Origin: Owenia fusiformis
Lineage: Eukaryota; Annelida; Polychaeta; Sabellida; Oweniidae
DNA: 64,000 nt
Direction of reading: 5' to 3'
Assembly: GCA_903813345.2 (NCBI GenBank)
Contig: CAIIXF020000006.1
Location: forward strand, 25,677,936-25,741,935
The notes beneath the pieces are model-generated. The model did no database searches. It saw only the letters and a list, made by a program, of their open reading frames with translations, and was not told where the DNA came from. Shown here piece after piece: positions 1-28,350 of this stretch. The translations under genes and the position numbers were made by a program. How positions within the stretch are numbered: position 1 is the stretch's first letter; each line of letters starts with the position of its first letter.

Positions 1-59
1 CATTGAAAAAAATTGTGAAGCTCTTCTGTTGTATGTAATATCCTTTCTCTCTTAGAATA

Positions 60-260
60 CAGCAGAAAATAGAAAATAAACACTGGCGGATCCAGAAGCT
101 AATTTTTGATAGTTTGGCCTCTAAAGGGCCAATAAGGTCAAGTAATCCCTAAAAAGGCCCTAAAAACATTTTGGACCAACATTTTTTGGGCCCGAATTTT
201 TTTTATGGGCCCACCCAAGGGGGTCTGGGCCCCATTCCCCCCCCCCCCCCTAGAACAGCC
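60..260. repeat. Interspersed repeat fragment with C/G runs
   Basis: This stretch starts with a CTGGCGGATCCAG-like end and carries GGGCCC-rich segments and a run of more than ten C. A similar diverged phrase (gatccaagaattttattaaggggatggg) occurs near 52690. It looks like an old non-autonomous repeat; no coding content is visible. Confidence 0.4.
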
Positions 261-489
261 AGTGATAAATTGAAGGGGGGGGTAGGAACCATGTGCAAGC
301 CTCAAGAGGCCTCAAGAGGAAGTATAAAAGTCACACCGGTCATATAAATAAGCATAAAGGGTATCATCAAGATAATCAAGATAAATGCCTGTGAAAATCT
401 GCTATTCTGAACACTTTTAGTAAATCTGTACATGTTCTGATTAAAGCTTTACGACATGTATATCTTGCTTTTGTTCTTTGTTATTTCAG

Positions 490-2337
490 AGTTGTGACAG
501 GGAGCCAAGTTGAGTTCTTTAAAATGTTAGAAGAAAAAATAGCAGCTGTAAGTATAAGTGAGCTTTATAACCCTTTGCAAGAGCTAACTTCTTTTACACT
601 CTTTAAATCAGGGATGATTCTTTGATCAAAATCTATATCCAATTAGAGTTTGTTGTAAGGAAAGCAGGGTACTTTATTTCTTTACCCTGCATACAGATCT
701 AGTTATTAACTACCCTCTTCCTTGATTTGGTAGATTATCTTCTATTTCAAGTAGTGTATGATTGATTGATGTATACCCCCAATCATGATAACTTGAATCA
801 ATTGATACGCCGAGGTGAAAAATGTGAAACATCTAAGCAGGTTCCATCGAAAATGAGAAAGGTATCCCAAAATAAGAGGGCAAGCATTTATTTCTTGTTC
901 ACCTGTTAAAAGTGATACGTATTATTGACAGAAAATGTTACTCCGTGTTCAGTTATTTACACCTAGGAAATTGTATTACCTTGTTTCTAAGTTGATTTAT
1001 TCATCTCACCTTTTCAATGAAAATTACTCGACACATTGATCAGAGTCAAATACTAGTCCATTTACCTATAATTGTGTAATATATATAGCTACCAAGCTAC
1101 CAAAACAGAACTTCAATTAATGTAAGTGACGGTGTTATAGCAAAACGCTCCTACATTTACTCTGTAGCATTTCAAAGTGAATGGAGCACTCTAGAGTGAA
1201 TGCAAGAGTGTTTTACTATTACACCGTGATTTTGATTTTCTAGAAATGTTTCATTTCCTTCAATATTGACCAACAAGATTGTTTACTGTATCCCCTGGTT
1301 AGGTATAAACCCAAAAGGCCGGATAATATAAAGTGGTATGTCAATATGTGGCTTTTAAAGTGGAATCAGTAGTAAACTGAAATCTATATAAAGTATGAAA
1401 TATGTTGTTGCGTTCTATGAGCCAAGAATAATATTTTCTTTCAACAAACACGATGTTATTTTTGTCTGGTTTTGTGTATGTGTATGCATACTCATGATAC
1501 GCAAGATATACAAGATATACTAGGAGATTCTATAATTAAAAATGAAGTTCAATTCTTCAAGAATATTTAACATTTAAATGAGTTGCCCATAAAATAGTAC
1601 GTTAACCTGGTACAGCTGGTAGCCGACAGGCGTTAGTTGCATTTGCGAATACAAGCTAAGTCAAAAGAATAAGAATTATAAAAGTCCACACCTACACATT
1701 AATAATAACCATACGGCACAAAATTGGAAAGTCCATTGAACTTTCCGCTGATCTTAGCAGTTGTCTACTAGTACGTGAAAACATTCCAGAAATGTGTAAT
1801 GAAGGTTATGATTTATTAGAAAGTGGCTTATTGATGACAGATTTCATGATACCAATCGTAAAATCTAGGGCATTCTATTCCAATTTATACCTACAATATC
1901 AGAATTCTGTGACCTTAAAACTTATTAATCAAGTATTTTACTTCTATTTGCAAAGGTTTAGTCATTTGAAACAGATTCCAAATTATACAACTTATTTTTC
2001 TAATTATAGTAACAGTTTTATTTATTTATTTATATATTTATACAAAGACTAAGTAACAGTAACATGACATAGTTGACAATTTAACCATGTCGTAAAATTC
2101 ATTTAAATCATTTTATTATGTCACCACCATATGTCTCAACACTTTTTTGGCGCTGGTTGGTGTTCAGCAGTTGATGTTTGGCAGGTAGTGTTTGGTGTGT
2201 AACAAATGGTAGGTGGTGACATTTTGTATGCTATTGCCTTGTCTCAATTTTGAACTTGTTTTAAGTATCATCGGTCTAAATTTTGCAATTTCTATCTTTT
2301 TCAGGGTACTGATTACAGGGAAGATGAAGACTCATGA
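490..2337 (+). CDS. 3' end of an unidentified gene (last two coding exons)
   Basis: Exon 490-547 has an acceptor (TTATTTCAG) and a donor (GTAAGTATA). It reads VVTGSQVEFFKMLEEKIAA in the only sensible frame. The terminal exon 2305-2337 follows a TTTTTCAG acceptor and adds GTDYREDEDS and a TGA stop. The junction is phase 0 and the joined tail is acidic. The rest of the gene lies beyond the left edge. The ending looks like the conserved C-terminus of a small nuclear or cytosolic eukaryotic protein, but I cannot name the family. Positions 2338 onward should be its 3' UTR. The support is two well-formed splice junctions and frame continuity; a chance pair of short exons is possible but unlikely. 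Confidence 0.6.
548..2304. other. Intron and small hairpin element
   Basis: This is the AT-rich intron between the two terminal exons of the left-edge gene. It contains a ~103-bp imperfect inverted repeat at 1127-1229 whose ends read TGACGGTGTTATAG and the complement of ATCACGGTGTAATAG, so probably a small MITE. Part of the repeat family that reads 'caccacc...ggtggtgacattttg' lies at 2117-2225; related copies occur near 10.0, 10.4, 16.0 and 38.85 kb. The open frame at 1792-2052 has no splice support or recognisable motif. Confidence 0.5.
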
Positions 2338-4539
2338 TGTCAAATATAGAGGACTCTGACAGTTGAGCCTTGTATTTAAGGGAAAAGAGAGAGCTAGATG
2401 CACCATGATACAAGAACAACACCATTGATGCCCCAGTAAAATGAAGCTATTATTATCAAATGGAAAGGAGATCCATTATGGCTATTCTTGTAAAATGGAG
2501 GAACAAGTTTATAAAAGCATTTCCAACAATTGGTATAGTTTTTGTAATATAAATCGATAAACTACATTCTGCATCCTACAACTGCATCAGAAATTAAATT
2601 AACCTTTTGATTAAAAACATCGGAAATGTATACGGCTATTGTATCAGTGATACCAGATACAGTAAACTTGCAGAATTGTAACAATACTTTGGGGACATAT
2701 GACAGTAGTGTCATCTGTGCATCATGGGACTTGTGGCCCTCAAATATAGATGGCAGCTTTGTATATATATTGCCAGTTAGAGAGAGACATCTATGTACAT
2801 AATATTGAACTAAAACAGATATTATTCCAATGTTGAAAAATACACTGGTGCCAAAGTGTTGAAGATGTAAAGTGTATTCAAGATGAGAATATTTATGATG
2901 ATCGTACAATTTTCATCGAAACATGATATTTGTGATGAGAGCTAGAATATTTATGATGACAAAGATATAATATTCACGAATCACGAGGATATTCATCAGA
3001 TAATGTCATCTGATACTGTAGAATATGGAATTTGAATTATTTATAAACGAAAGTGTCTATAAATTGCTTGGGCGATATTAAGTGTCAGCAACTCTTGCTT
3101 TTACTGTTTCATGTTTATTCAAGGTAACATTTCACTTTATAATTTCATCAGGCTATTGACATTTTAGAACATGATGTCATGTCTGTTTACTTTATGCTAG
3201 ACTATTTATTAAGCTACTCTGGCTGACAGAATGTTGCACATTATATTTAAACATCGCTATACATGAGATTTAAGCCATGAGATACTGTACTTCTACTTGA
3301 TTAAGCGCTACTTATTTCAACCAATTTGTTGTGAACTTACGGAATTTGACAGCAACATAATTTGGTGGGTGTTAACAATCTGGTGGACCTGTGACGCCGC
3401 CCCCTCTACTTGACTACACATCTTGTTGGGATAACTAGTGGGGGGGTGTCCCAAGGGCCTGTAGCTAGACAACCCATCAGAATGCTTCTACATTATATTA
3501 ATAAGCTTTTAGTTGAGGTCATATTGGGTATTATTAATGGTTAAGCAACCATGTAGTAGAGATCTAATAAGAATCTGCAGTATAGAAAATATATATGGGA
3601 TTTCATGGATAGTAGAGATTAAGAGTCCATATACCAGTATACAGTGAAACATGTAAAAAATTGCAAATCAGCAAATGGCTTTCTAGGCAAAGCCTTATGA
3701 TAAGAATATAAAACAATGTTACATGATTCAATTAAGGAATAGCATAAAGTATATTGTGGTTGTAAAGAACTTTGCTAAGAATGTAAAATCTGTCTGAAAT
3801 GTACACATCTTGAGTGATTTAGAGGCCCTCATTAGCATATCACTTACTGATATGATGTTTTAGGAGGGTTGATCATTTTCTCTTAAAACCACTGAGACAC
3901 ACAACGACAACCCAGGATTTTTGTTGTTGTTGTTTGGTGTTATAAAACCTGCAATAAGGGAAGTTATCCAAAAAGCCAATATGCTTATACACAGCTGCAT
4001 AAGCTTCGATATTCTAAATGAATTACTCTACCGTAGGATAGCAGCCGGAACAGCTGCTGATTTCATGTGGTAGTGTGTCTAGGGGTAAATATGTTTGATG
4101 AATATGATATTGTTTATATTTGGACTCAATCATCCCTTGTATAGTGGTTTCATTCTGTGTACAAATTAGCAAAAATTCAAAAGAGCTTTTGGGTCATCCC
4201 TCATATGTACAAAGATGTATCTTTTGCATTGATACATTTTGTTTGGTTTAAAATCCTCTCAAAATAAGAAACGCAGGTGATGGAAACACGTGGAGTATTT
4301 TTTGTTTTGTGGAGACTACAACCAGAACCAACAGTAAGGCTCTTTCACAAATCAGTGTATGCTTTGAACAGTACTTGTAAACTATTTGAGTATTTTATTT
4401 TATCTTGCCTCTGTACAATATTTCTTGCCATATACCACTTAACTACACTGTTACCATGTTATTTCAATCGTGACAGTACATATAATTAAATATGTTAAAA
4501 GAGCAACATTCAAAAACCGGTCTTAAAAGGTTATATAAA
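2338..4539. other. Intergenic, no gene seen
   Basis: This region includes the presumed 3' UTR of the left-edge gene, then AT-rich sequence. The short open frames at 2562-2909 (-) and 4277-4489 (+) have no recognisable motif or splice context. I see no RNA gene or clear repeat structure here. Confidence 0.5.
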
Positions 4540-5593
4540 AGGGGTGATCAATAAGTAATGGACACTTTTTTACACAGATGCTTTTTATTGACCAATCCCT
4601 TCGATTTTCTTACCAGTGATACATCATTCAATTATCTATCAACTCTTAAGATTTGAAGACAATATATATATTACATGTTGATATACCGGTATCCTTATTT
4701 CCGTGAAGGAGGTACAGGTACCCCGGGACCGACATTTTCGTCACATATTCTGAAGCTATTTTAGATTGTTTAACGCAATGCAGTTGAATGCAGGCTGAAC
4801 AAAACAAACCATTATGGTCATGAATTACCCCATTTTGTTATGCCATAGTTGATTTTGAAAATTTTATCATCACTATGTGGTATTCATGCCACATTCATTC
4901 CACAGGGCCCTCCAAAAAGGTTCCATCAAGTGCTACATGTACACAATTCCTCATCCTCTTAACTCAAGATTGTGAGACAAGGCTGAATCCATTCTCTGAC
5001 ATGGTAGCAAGATGCAGTTGCACGGGTTGTTTTATTTCATCAATGTCAATAAACCTGCATCCTTTTTCTATAGAAATAAGTAGTATAGAAATAAACAAGT
5101 CACATGTGAGCAGATCTGGACAATATGGTGCATTGGCAATTCAATTTTGAGGTCCAGGGATATTGTTTTCTGAACATTTTGAGATCTGTGGGCAGGTGCA
5201 TTGTCCATATGGAGTAGGGTGTTCCCTTCTATTACCACCCCTTTCGTCAACAATGCTTTCTCAAATTGACCTGCAAACCCCTTCCATACAACACTCTGAC
5301 ATTACAATACTCTCTGTTTATGCGTTACCAGTCAGCAAAAAAATTTAAACAACACAACACTTGTTGTATATAAAACGTTCAAATCTATCTGAAATTTACC
5401 AAACTGGCTAAAAACTGAATATGTGATGTAAATGTCGGAAATAAGGATATGTCAATATGTATTATATATTTTATCTTCAAATCTTCAGAATTGATAGATA
5501 ATTGAATGATGTACCACTGGTAGGAAAATCAAAGGGATTGGTCTATAAAAAGTATCTGTCTGAAAAAGCGTCAATTACTTATTGATCACCCCT
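4540..5593 (-). mobile_element. Degenerate mariner-family DNA transposon
   Basis: The element is bounded by long inverted repeats. The left end (GGGGTGATCAATAAGTAATG) is mirrored by an end reading CATTACTTATTGATCACCCC with a few changes, and the match continues inward for over 100 bp. On the minus strand at 5068-5253 the frame includes HMDNAPAHRS, the hallmark around the second catalytic aspartate of mariner transposases. A downstream YxPDL..CD-like segment sits in a different frame, so the transposase is frameshifted. Further minus-strand fragments resemble the transposase C-terminus. The copy is dead. The precise TA target duplication is not clear. Confidence 0.85.
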
Positions 5594-5658
5594 CGTAGAG
5601 CAAGTTATGGCATGTAATAGGGTAGAAAATACTCTGACCAGATGCATGTGCATGCATG

Positions 5659-6084
5659 TTAAGGTTTTTCTTTCCAAATAACATTTTTGAAAAAATGCTA
5701 TATACCTGCCCATGTTATTTTTTGGTACAAACTAAAATATGAAGGCATGTGTGTATTTCCTTGCTTTTTCAGGAAAGTATCCGTGCAATGTCTTCTCTTA
5801 GTAAACATAGTAAGTGGTCAATTAGTTATTGAGAAACTTGGAGAAGAGAAGTTTGGAAAATTGAAAAGGTGGCCATTTTGAATGATTTTTCTTGAAATAT
5901 CAGAATTTCCTGGAGTTGCCATTGGCTTGCTACCAGGTTTACTAAAAGAAGACATTGCAAGGATACTTTCCTGAAAAAGGCAAGGAAATACATACATGCC
6001 TACATTCTTTATTTTGTACCAGAAAATAACATGTGTAGGTATAGGAATTTTTTCAAAAATGTTGTTTGGAAAGAATAACCTTAA
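5659..6084. mobile_element. Foldback MITE, copy 1 of family with ACATGTTATTTT arms
   Basis: The arms are near-perfect inverted repeats of ~150 bp that begin TTAAGGTTTTTCTTTCC and end GGAAAGAATAACCTTAA. TTAA at both ends is compatible with a TTAA target site. A second copy of the same family lies at 29450-29812. No transposase frame is present; open frames here are by-products. Confidence 0.75.
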
Positions 6085-8233
6085 AGAATTTAAAATTAAA
6101 CACCCTTTGCATTTGTTTGACTCGCTTCTTAAAAGACAGCTCCATCCTTTACCCCGCCGAAGAAATGAAACTCTCTTTTAAGAAACAAAGCTGAAAGAAT
6201 GCAAAGGAAAATGCCATTTTCAAGTGCTAACCAGCTGAAACATGACTAGTGACAGACACAAACATATTACAAAGCACTAACAATATGTATAGATAAATCA
6301 CAACATGTAACCATGACAACTGATTGTATTAGACACCTGATGTACATTTAAACCTGTAGATCTGAACAACCCATGCCAAGAATTCTTAAAGGTTTCACAC
6401 TAGCAGTGGTTTCAATAGACTTTCTCACATCAGGCTAAATAAATGAAAACAACAGGCAAAATTAATGGAAATCATAAATTTAACAGGGAAAATTTGAAGT
6501 CCCTAAAAACAATAGGCGATTTTGTGAAAACAACTGGTGAAAATGGCCTGTTGCCTGCTGCTAATGAGTGAGAGTGCACTAGTGACATATACACTGTATA
6601 TTTTGTTTGGTATCATTTTTATTATGATCTGTAAAACCCCCCAACTACTCTTGATTATGAAACAGTCTTTTTAGAGTGTGATTTCTTTTAATGAAAAGAG
6701 TACTTTTGCTGAACCTCCAATTCATTAGTGCTCAAAGCAAGACTTAAAGGCATAATCAGATCTATGGAGGTGGTTAAATTATGAGCAATATGTACAATCT
6801 ATTCCTTACAATCTCAAATACAATATCTCCCAAAAAGGAATGACATAAGCCAGAAATATTCTAAAATTGAAACAATTTTTTGTTAAGCTGCACGCTAGAT
6901 CTGATTCTCTCTTTAATAAATATGATATTCTCATGAACAGTAAAACTTGTCTAATCCAAATGCAACAGGGACCAGCCATAAGTGTTCAGATTGGCAGGTG
7001 TTTATATAATGAAGTTTATTAACATGGAAGTCTATGGCAGATGAAAAATGGGACCAAAGAGTGTTCACTAAGAAAGGTGTTCTGATTAAAGTGTTTGGAT
7101 ATACAGGTTTTACTGTATTTAGTGAGAAATATAAGACACTTCTTAATTAATGTAAGTAACATGAACTGGCATATATGTTATTGAATGATTTGATGTGCAA
7201 TACAGGATATATTCTGCTTGAGAAATTCTGTACGAGACTAAGTCGAGTGCCAATACAGGATATCGAGAGCAGAATATATCCTGTATTGCACTTCAAACCA
7301 TTCAAAACGTTTTTATCGTGTGATCTTAGGCCAATACATTTTACTAAGGAGATAATCCCTAGGAAATATTCTGTACTGCTACTGAGATTGTCCCCTCCGT
7401 ACCAATATTTTCTGTATTGCTCTGGAGATGATCAATGGGGACAATCTCAGTAGCAATACAAATTGGTACAGCACAAGAACCAACCAATCAGAGATTTCAC
7501 AGATCATACGATATGTTTTTTTATTGTATGCCAGCCTAGTTCTTCAGGATAAAACCAGAATGATGGATTTATGAAAATATAATTGAATAGAGTGACAGTA
7601 CAGCACAAGTTAATGGATATATATAAATATCGAATATACATATCTCTGCAATGCTAATAATGTTGGAGTTTTTACTGCATAACTTCAATGCAGTGCAATC
7701 AATGAAATGTTTCCATGGTAACTTATTTGAAAGCATAATGACGGTTGAATTCAATGACTTTAAAAAGTGCGGTTGTATTTTCATTTTCATACATATCAAT
7801 AAAATCTGAAATTCTGCAATGTCTGCAATTTTGATCATTTCCTCTATTTTTACTTTTTGTTTTTATTTATTCTCAAATAACTATAGCTCCAGAATGAATT
7901 GTTAAGCTAAAAGGTAACAGAGCAAAAGATGTTCTTATGTATTGTACCTAGTTTTTAATTCAAATTGTATGCTTTGTATGCATTGAACAGTTGAAATTCC
8001 CAAATGTGAACATTTATGTTTTAATTTAAATATTTGTTATGGACTCCAAATTCTATGTGGAACACATTTGGTACATCTTAAGGTGTTGCACGTCTGCGGT
8101 GTTCCATTTATAGGTTTCACTGTATTAATTATATGCAGTAAAGTACATCTCCATACATTCCTTTTTTGTAAGCTTGCATCATTTGTTGTTAATAATGATT
8201 CTATGGTTACCATGGAAGTGGTTACCTCAGAAG
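6085..8233. other. Intergenic with two tight hairpins
   Basis: No gene was recognised. Two stem-loops stand out. One has arms 7183-7218 and 7268-7303 around GATGTGCAATACAGGATATA. The other has arms 7373-7396 and 7437-7459 around CTACTGAGATTGTCCCC. They are listed separately under findings. The remainder is AT-rich single-copy-looking DNA. Confidence 0.5.
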
Positions 8234-8538
8234 CAAGGAGGATTGGCTCCCAGAGTGCACCACCGATATTCTGTCCCATATATGGGTATGTCGTAATACA
8301 AAATTCGAATTCAAACAGCCGCCATTTTGTTCACTTCAACATTTAAATCGTGAATTTTGGTCTTATTTCCAAACGAAAAATTCCAAAACTCACAAGAAAC
8401 GATCGAGATATTGGTTCGAATCTTTTGAACTGTTTATTTTGAATTTATAGTCGGTTTTAATTTCAGAAAATAACGACATTTCGACGTTTTCATTGTTGGA
8501 AAATATCGAGTTTCGATCCTGGGAGCCAATCCTCCTTG
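8234..8538. mobile_element. MITE with 20-bp TIR and 9-bp target duplication (Mutator-like)
   Basis: The element is 305 bp. It starts CAAGGAGGATTGGCTCCCAG and ends with the exact reverse complement. It is flanked by the 9-bp direct repeat CCTCAGAAG at 8225-8233 and 8539-8547. A 9-bp duplication is typical of Mutator-like elements. A diverged relative begins at 12666 in CHD1L intron 1 and a further end fragment lies at 13072-13105. Confidence 0.85.
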
Positions 8539-8547
8539 CCTCAGAAG

Positions 8548-11500
8548 TGTCTGCAACAATTAATATTTGGTTTTGTCTGGCGACTAAACATTTCCAAAAT
8601 CAATTGTTTTTATGATTCCATAGTTACAATGGTTATTGATTTTTATTTAAATCAATTATGATTCTATTCCATGGAAGTTTTTACAACATTGGATAAATTA
8701 AATTTTTAGTCGAGAATAGCTTGCTACTAAATATTTTATGATACTATGGCAACCATTATAAGTATTATTTTGCAAAGACATTTTAATATGTCCAATATTA
8801 AGTCTATTGTTTTTAATAATTATGATTCAAATGTTACCATGGTGACAAGTTGTTATGACAATGTATTTGTTTATTGAAATATCTGGCTACTAAATGTTTT
8901 ATTACAGGCTATGGATATTATAATATTTTGCAATAAAATTAATATGACTAATGCATGTAATGGTAGATGTAAAACAAGTCAGACATTTAACTTTTTATTA
9001 AGAAATTTAACATACATCACACATGTAGTCATTAGGCCAAAGTGACATTAAGCCAATGTGACATTAGGCCAATGTGAGATTAAGCCAATGTGACATTAGG
9101 CTAATGTTGCTTGCAATATTAATGTTGGGATCATAGAGAGAGGAACTTGTTTGTGTTTAGTTATTTACGAATGTTACATCAGAGTACCATGTGAGTTACC
9201 CTTTATCCATATCAACTAACAATTTTACCCTCTGACTTTAACATTGACTTTTAATTACATTTTTGATACTTATATGATTTTAATGATCTCCGATGTAATA
9301 CTTATGGTGTATTCTCATCATACATCTCCCAAATTCTCCTAAAGGAGATGTCTTGAATTACAAAATTCTAACAACTACAAATGTACATAATATGTATTTG
9401 TGATTATTATTATTATTGGGGCCATAGGTATATTTATTGAAGGGACCATGCCAAAATATTCAAGATTGAATTATTAAATGAGATTGAATCTTACATTGAG
9501 ATTGAATTACTCAAGTAAGACATTTTAGATTTAGATCTTTTACTTCATGTACTTTGAAGATTTGAATTTTAATGAAATGGAATTATAACCAAAGGCCGAA
9601 AAGCTACATACTTAAGGTAGCCCAAGCATGGTACAACCCCATTTATGTGTACCTCAAACTTTGAGGGAAGAAAAATTGAAAACATGTGTTCGTTTGAAAT
9701 GGAACTTGTGATCATCTATTGAATTTTGCAATTGGGGGAAACTTTCACAAAAAAACGTTAACTTGGATAGATATTTTCTAATGTTACTCTACAAGTATTT
9801 TGACATGCTCCCAGAAACTTTATTTATTTATGATACTAGTATTGTGGTAATTCACACAAATGTATTATCTGTGGTAGCAAATTAATTCTTAGAAAATCAA
9901 GGTCAGTTATTGTACATACAGACCCTTACATAAGTTCAATATTCACAATTCACCATCTCCAATGGTGTTCAGACATAGAAGGGTTTTCTGTATAATTGTG
10001 CCATCGCCATGGTGACATGTTGTTATAACCGTTGTTTTGTGACTGGCATTCAGCGTCAGCATTTGGCATTCAGTGTCAGGATCTGTAACAAATGGTTACA
10101 CTTTTGTAATTGAAACCAGAGGGTTACATTTTATCATGTTAATGTCTTGTTATTTGTTTAGAATAGATATAGTTACAGACAAGCTTGTGTAAATTCCATG
10201 TTACATTCGTAATATGTTGACTTAATTTTGTATGTGTACTGTTGAAATATTTTTGTTAATTTATATATAAAGTTAGAGCTTTCAATAGACATGATACGCC
10301 CATCTCTTGTACATGTATTTATCTGTATTGTTATTTTAAGTCGTAAATACAGAATAAAGAGATTAGATCAGATGAACTACAGCTGTTGTTTCATCAAACA
10401 TTTTTATGTCACCACCAAAAGAGGTGACATTTTGTTAAAGTCTTCAACTTTTTAGTAGAAAGTGGTCAGTGATTGTTTTGTTTTTGGTGTTTGGCATTTG
10501 TAACAAATGACAGGTGATGACATTTTGCATATGTTAATGCTTTGTTGTTTTTGGGGGTAGGCATTACTGAGACTCATTTGGATCTAAAAATTGACCTTTT
10601 ATAGCCTTTTTAACATCCCTGATAATTCATCAAAGTTTGTGAAACTGTATGTGATTTTACATCCAAAAACAAGACCCACTATATCTGGAGATTGTTCAGC
10701 AATATAACAAGCTTATTCATGGGACTATATTGGAGCATTTATGTACTAGAAGTTACAATATTATTTATTTTTGGGGAATTTGAGATTCACCAGACTCTTT
10801 TTTTCCCGAGGAAGACAAAACTACAACTGTATATGGGATCTAAATCAGTTTCTTCAAGCTGAAATTATCCTGATTTACCAGACCCCCTCTTCTACTGCTT
10901 GGAAAATTCAAGACCTGTTCAATGGCCGTGTGTATTGCAATGTGAACTTGTGAAAACTATATAGCCCAAAAGGTTCATTGATTTCTAGATTTCTCAGAGT
11001 CAATAAACTGAGTCAAAGGAAAAGTATGATGTGATTCCCCAGAAAGTTATCATCCTCTTATCCCAAGAGGAAAATGTATCAGGGCTACTTTTTAAATTCC
11101 AAAATAGAGTGGGAAAGGGTGAAAAATCCGAGAAATAAAGTGAACAGACCTGTAGTTTACACTGCAAAGTATAAAGTGTAGAAAGGTAAAATATGTAATT
11201 AATTAATTCAAATTAAGAAGAGAAGTTGAGTGAAATTGGTAAAACAGCAGACGACATAAGCTCTTCTAGAACAATGAGAGTGGATCTTAGGAGAATGTCT
11301 GTTCGTGAGATGTTAGATCATGTTTAATTGTCTTAATAAAGTAATAAAAAAATTAGAATATTTTTGGTTCATATCATTCTTTGCCATACCGTGACCAGCA
11401 TTAAAACTAGACTCAACAACTCCCCAAGATGTTTCAGATGACTAGCTCAACTAAATGCACATTATGAGTGTGACTTTCCTGACATTTTTTCAGAAAATAT

Positions 11501-11950
11501 ATTTATGTTTTAAGGAAAATATTGGCATTATTGTATTTTTTTGCTTCCAGCATCTAAAACTTGATATCCCACTAGCTCTTCTAATTCCTCTAAATAATCA
11601 ATAAATATGTACTTTTGTCCAATGCCTCACAATGCCTGGATACTCACTAAACAATATGATTATAAAAGAGATGTATAGATGGAATGAGAGCATAGCAGAT
11701 CTTTGTCATTATTACCATTGAAGAATGTCCATGTTATTGTTAAAAGATTCATTTAAGTCATAAATTTCTAAACTATTGTAAAAAGGAACAAGAAAAGGTT
11801 CAAACATAAATAACATAAAAAACAACACAGGACGAATTGCCACATTGGAATTATTAAAAGTTTTAAACTTTTGAATTTCGCGCCATAGAAGTTGAACACA
11901 TTCACCCGGGAAACAGAAGAACACATTCCATTTAGTTTGTTTGAGTACGA
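8548..11950. other. Intergenic, minisatellite and repeat fragments
   Basis: No gene was recognised. Positions 9034-9108 hold ~4 tandem copies of a 17-18-bp unit (gccaatgtgacattaag). Positions 10004-10110 and 10405-10540 carry copies of the 'ggtgacatttt' interspersed repeat that also occurs at 2117, 16000 and 38848. The open frames at 10771-10953 and 11712-12098 (-) lack support. Confidence 0.5.
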
Positions 11951-11951
11951 G

Positions 11952-11959
11952 TGACGTCA
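11952..11959. promoter_or_regulatory. CRE-like palindrome upstream of CHD1L
   Basis: A perfect TGACGTCA palindrome lies 71 bp upstream of the CHD1L start codon, where a proximal promoter would be expected. This octamer is the classic CREB/ATF site. Function is inferred from position only. I see no convincing TATA box next to it. Confidence 0.4.
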
Positions 11960-12029
11960 TCGACATGCCCAAACTTCCTGAATACGATTTCGAAAAGAAT
12001 TCTTTACATCTAATCATATTACAGTCAAA

Positions 12030-26821
<14,792 letters not shown>

Positions 26822-28350
26822 ACTGACTAGGAACTTATTGCAAATAAAAATCTCGTGGATGATTTAGGTACTGACACGGGAGTTGCAATGGACATAATCA
26901 ACTCGCTGTTGCCCGTAGCAACTTGAACAACATTAAGATGGCAGTGCTGCTACCCTTCTATCAATCTATTGGTCCAAATCTTGGATATAAAGACACAATT
27001 GGACACAATATCCCTGATGTATTATTTAAACCATTCTTAATTTATAGCAGACATTTGATTTTTTTATAAAAAAAAGAGTATTAAAAATACAAATAATACA
27101 TTTAGTACAACATGTATATGCATTATTGTGTTACATAGAGAAATAAAAAAGGATGTAATGAATATATATTTCAATACTCTGAAGTCATACATGTATGAAA
27201 GGCAATGCTATTACAAGAAGGGAAGCCATCTCCATTAACAACTTTCTTCTTGAGATATTCCGAATGCTTCTGAAACTAATAGAGATGTTGAAAGATATAC
27301 ATGTACATTTCTGTACATAGGCGTAGCCAGTGTGTGATGGGTGCACCCCCCCCCCATAACCAATAATAATAAAACCATTAGATGAGCTGTAAAATGTTTT
27401 TGCTGCATCAATTTTTTGTAAAATTCAAAACAAATATCTTGTTTGTGCCAAAATCGCATCCCCTGACTGAAAGCTGGCTACGCCCGTGACGTACATGTAC
27501 TGTACATCTCCGTTGTTCTATACAAAGAGCATCTAAATTGCAAGACTAGGCATCACAGAATAAGTTTCCCAATAAGCACAAATTATTGAAATAAAATGTA
27601 CTGAAATAAAGTTTCTGGTGTTACGTCCATCCTTCGCCCATCTTTGCCTAGCCTTATACATATGAATGTGAGTATCTAGTTAAATCCGTTGTCTACATAT
27701 TTGCCTTTCAATTCATTCATTATACAATCAATTATTACTTTATATCAGTTTTATTTCTCCGCATCCCTATACTGTGTTAATTTTCAAAGTGACTGTCATT
27801 TCCAGTTATTATATAGTTTATCCCATGATACTACCCCATCCCGGTGAATAACACCCGGGAATATTTTGACATTGAAAAAGAGCGTATTGTCCCGCCCAAT
27901 CCCGTTCACGCAAATCGTATTCACCTCCCAATCCCGCTCATGAAAATAGTATTCTCCTCCCGGGAATTTTTGATAAGCAAAGCTTCCCATTTCATTCAGT
28001 TGAGTCGATAGAGCGTGCTATAATGATGTTCTTATAAGAGAAACATATTTTCCAAACAAAGTTCAAAATAGAGATTTTGAAACGTAAGTAGAATGAAGCT
28101 ATGACAGCCTATTAAACGAATAGAAGGCGAATTGTAAATTCATCATCATGCTCTGAAACAGCCAACCTCATAGATATCTGAGGAATAAGCGAATGACCTG
28201 ATGAACTTGTATGGCCATATTATTGAATTGACTAATAACACGTCTATTTTGTTTCATACAAAAATCAGACATGATTTTATGAAGAGAGTTACATGTATTT
28301 ATATCATGGGATAAAAAGGTTATTTAACATTTAACTTATGTTTCAAGCAG
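26822..28350. other. Intergenic downstream of CHD1L
   Basis: An AATAAA about 20 bp beyond the CHD1L stop is the likely polyadenylation signal. A TAGGCGTAGCCAG MITE copy occupies 27317-27486. Around 27830-27990 there is a short segment with repeated CCCGGGAATA and CCCGTTCA words. No gene was recognised. Confidence 0.55.
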
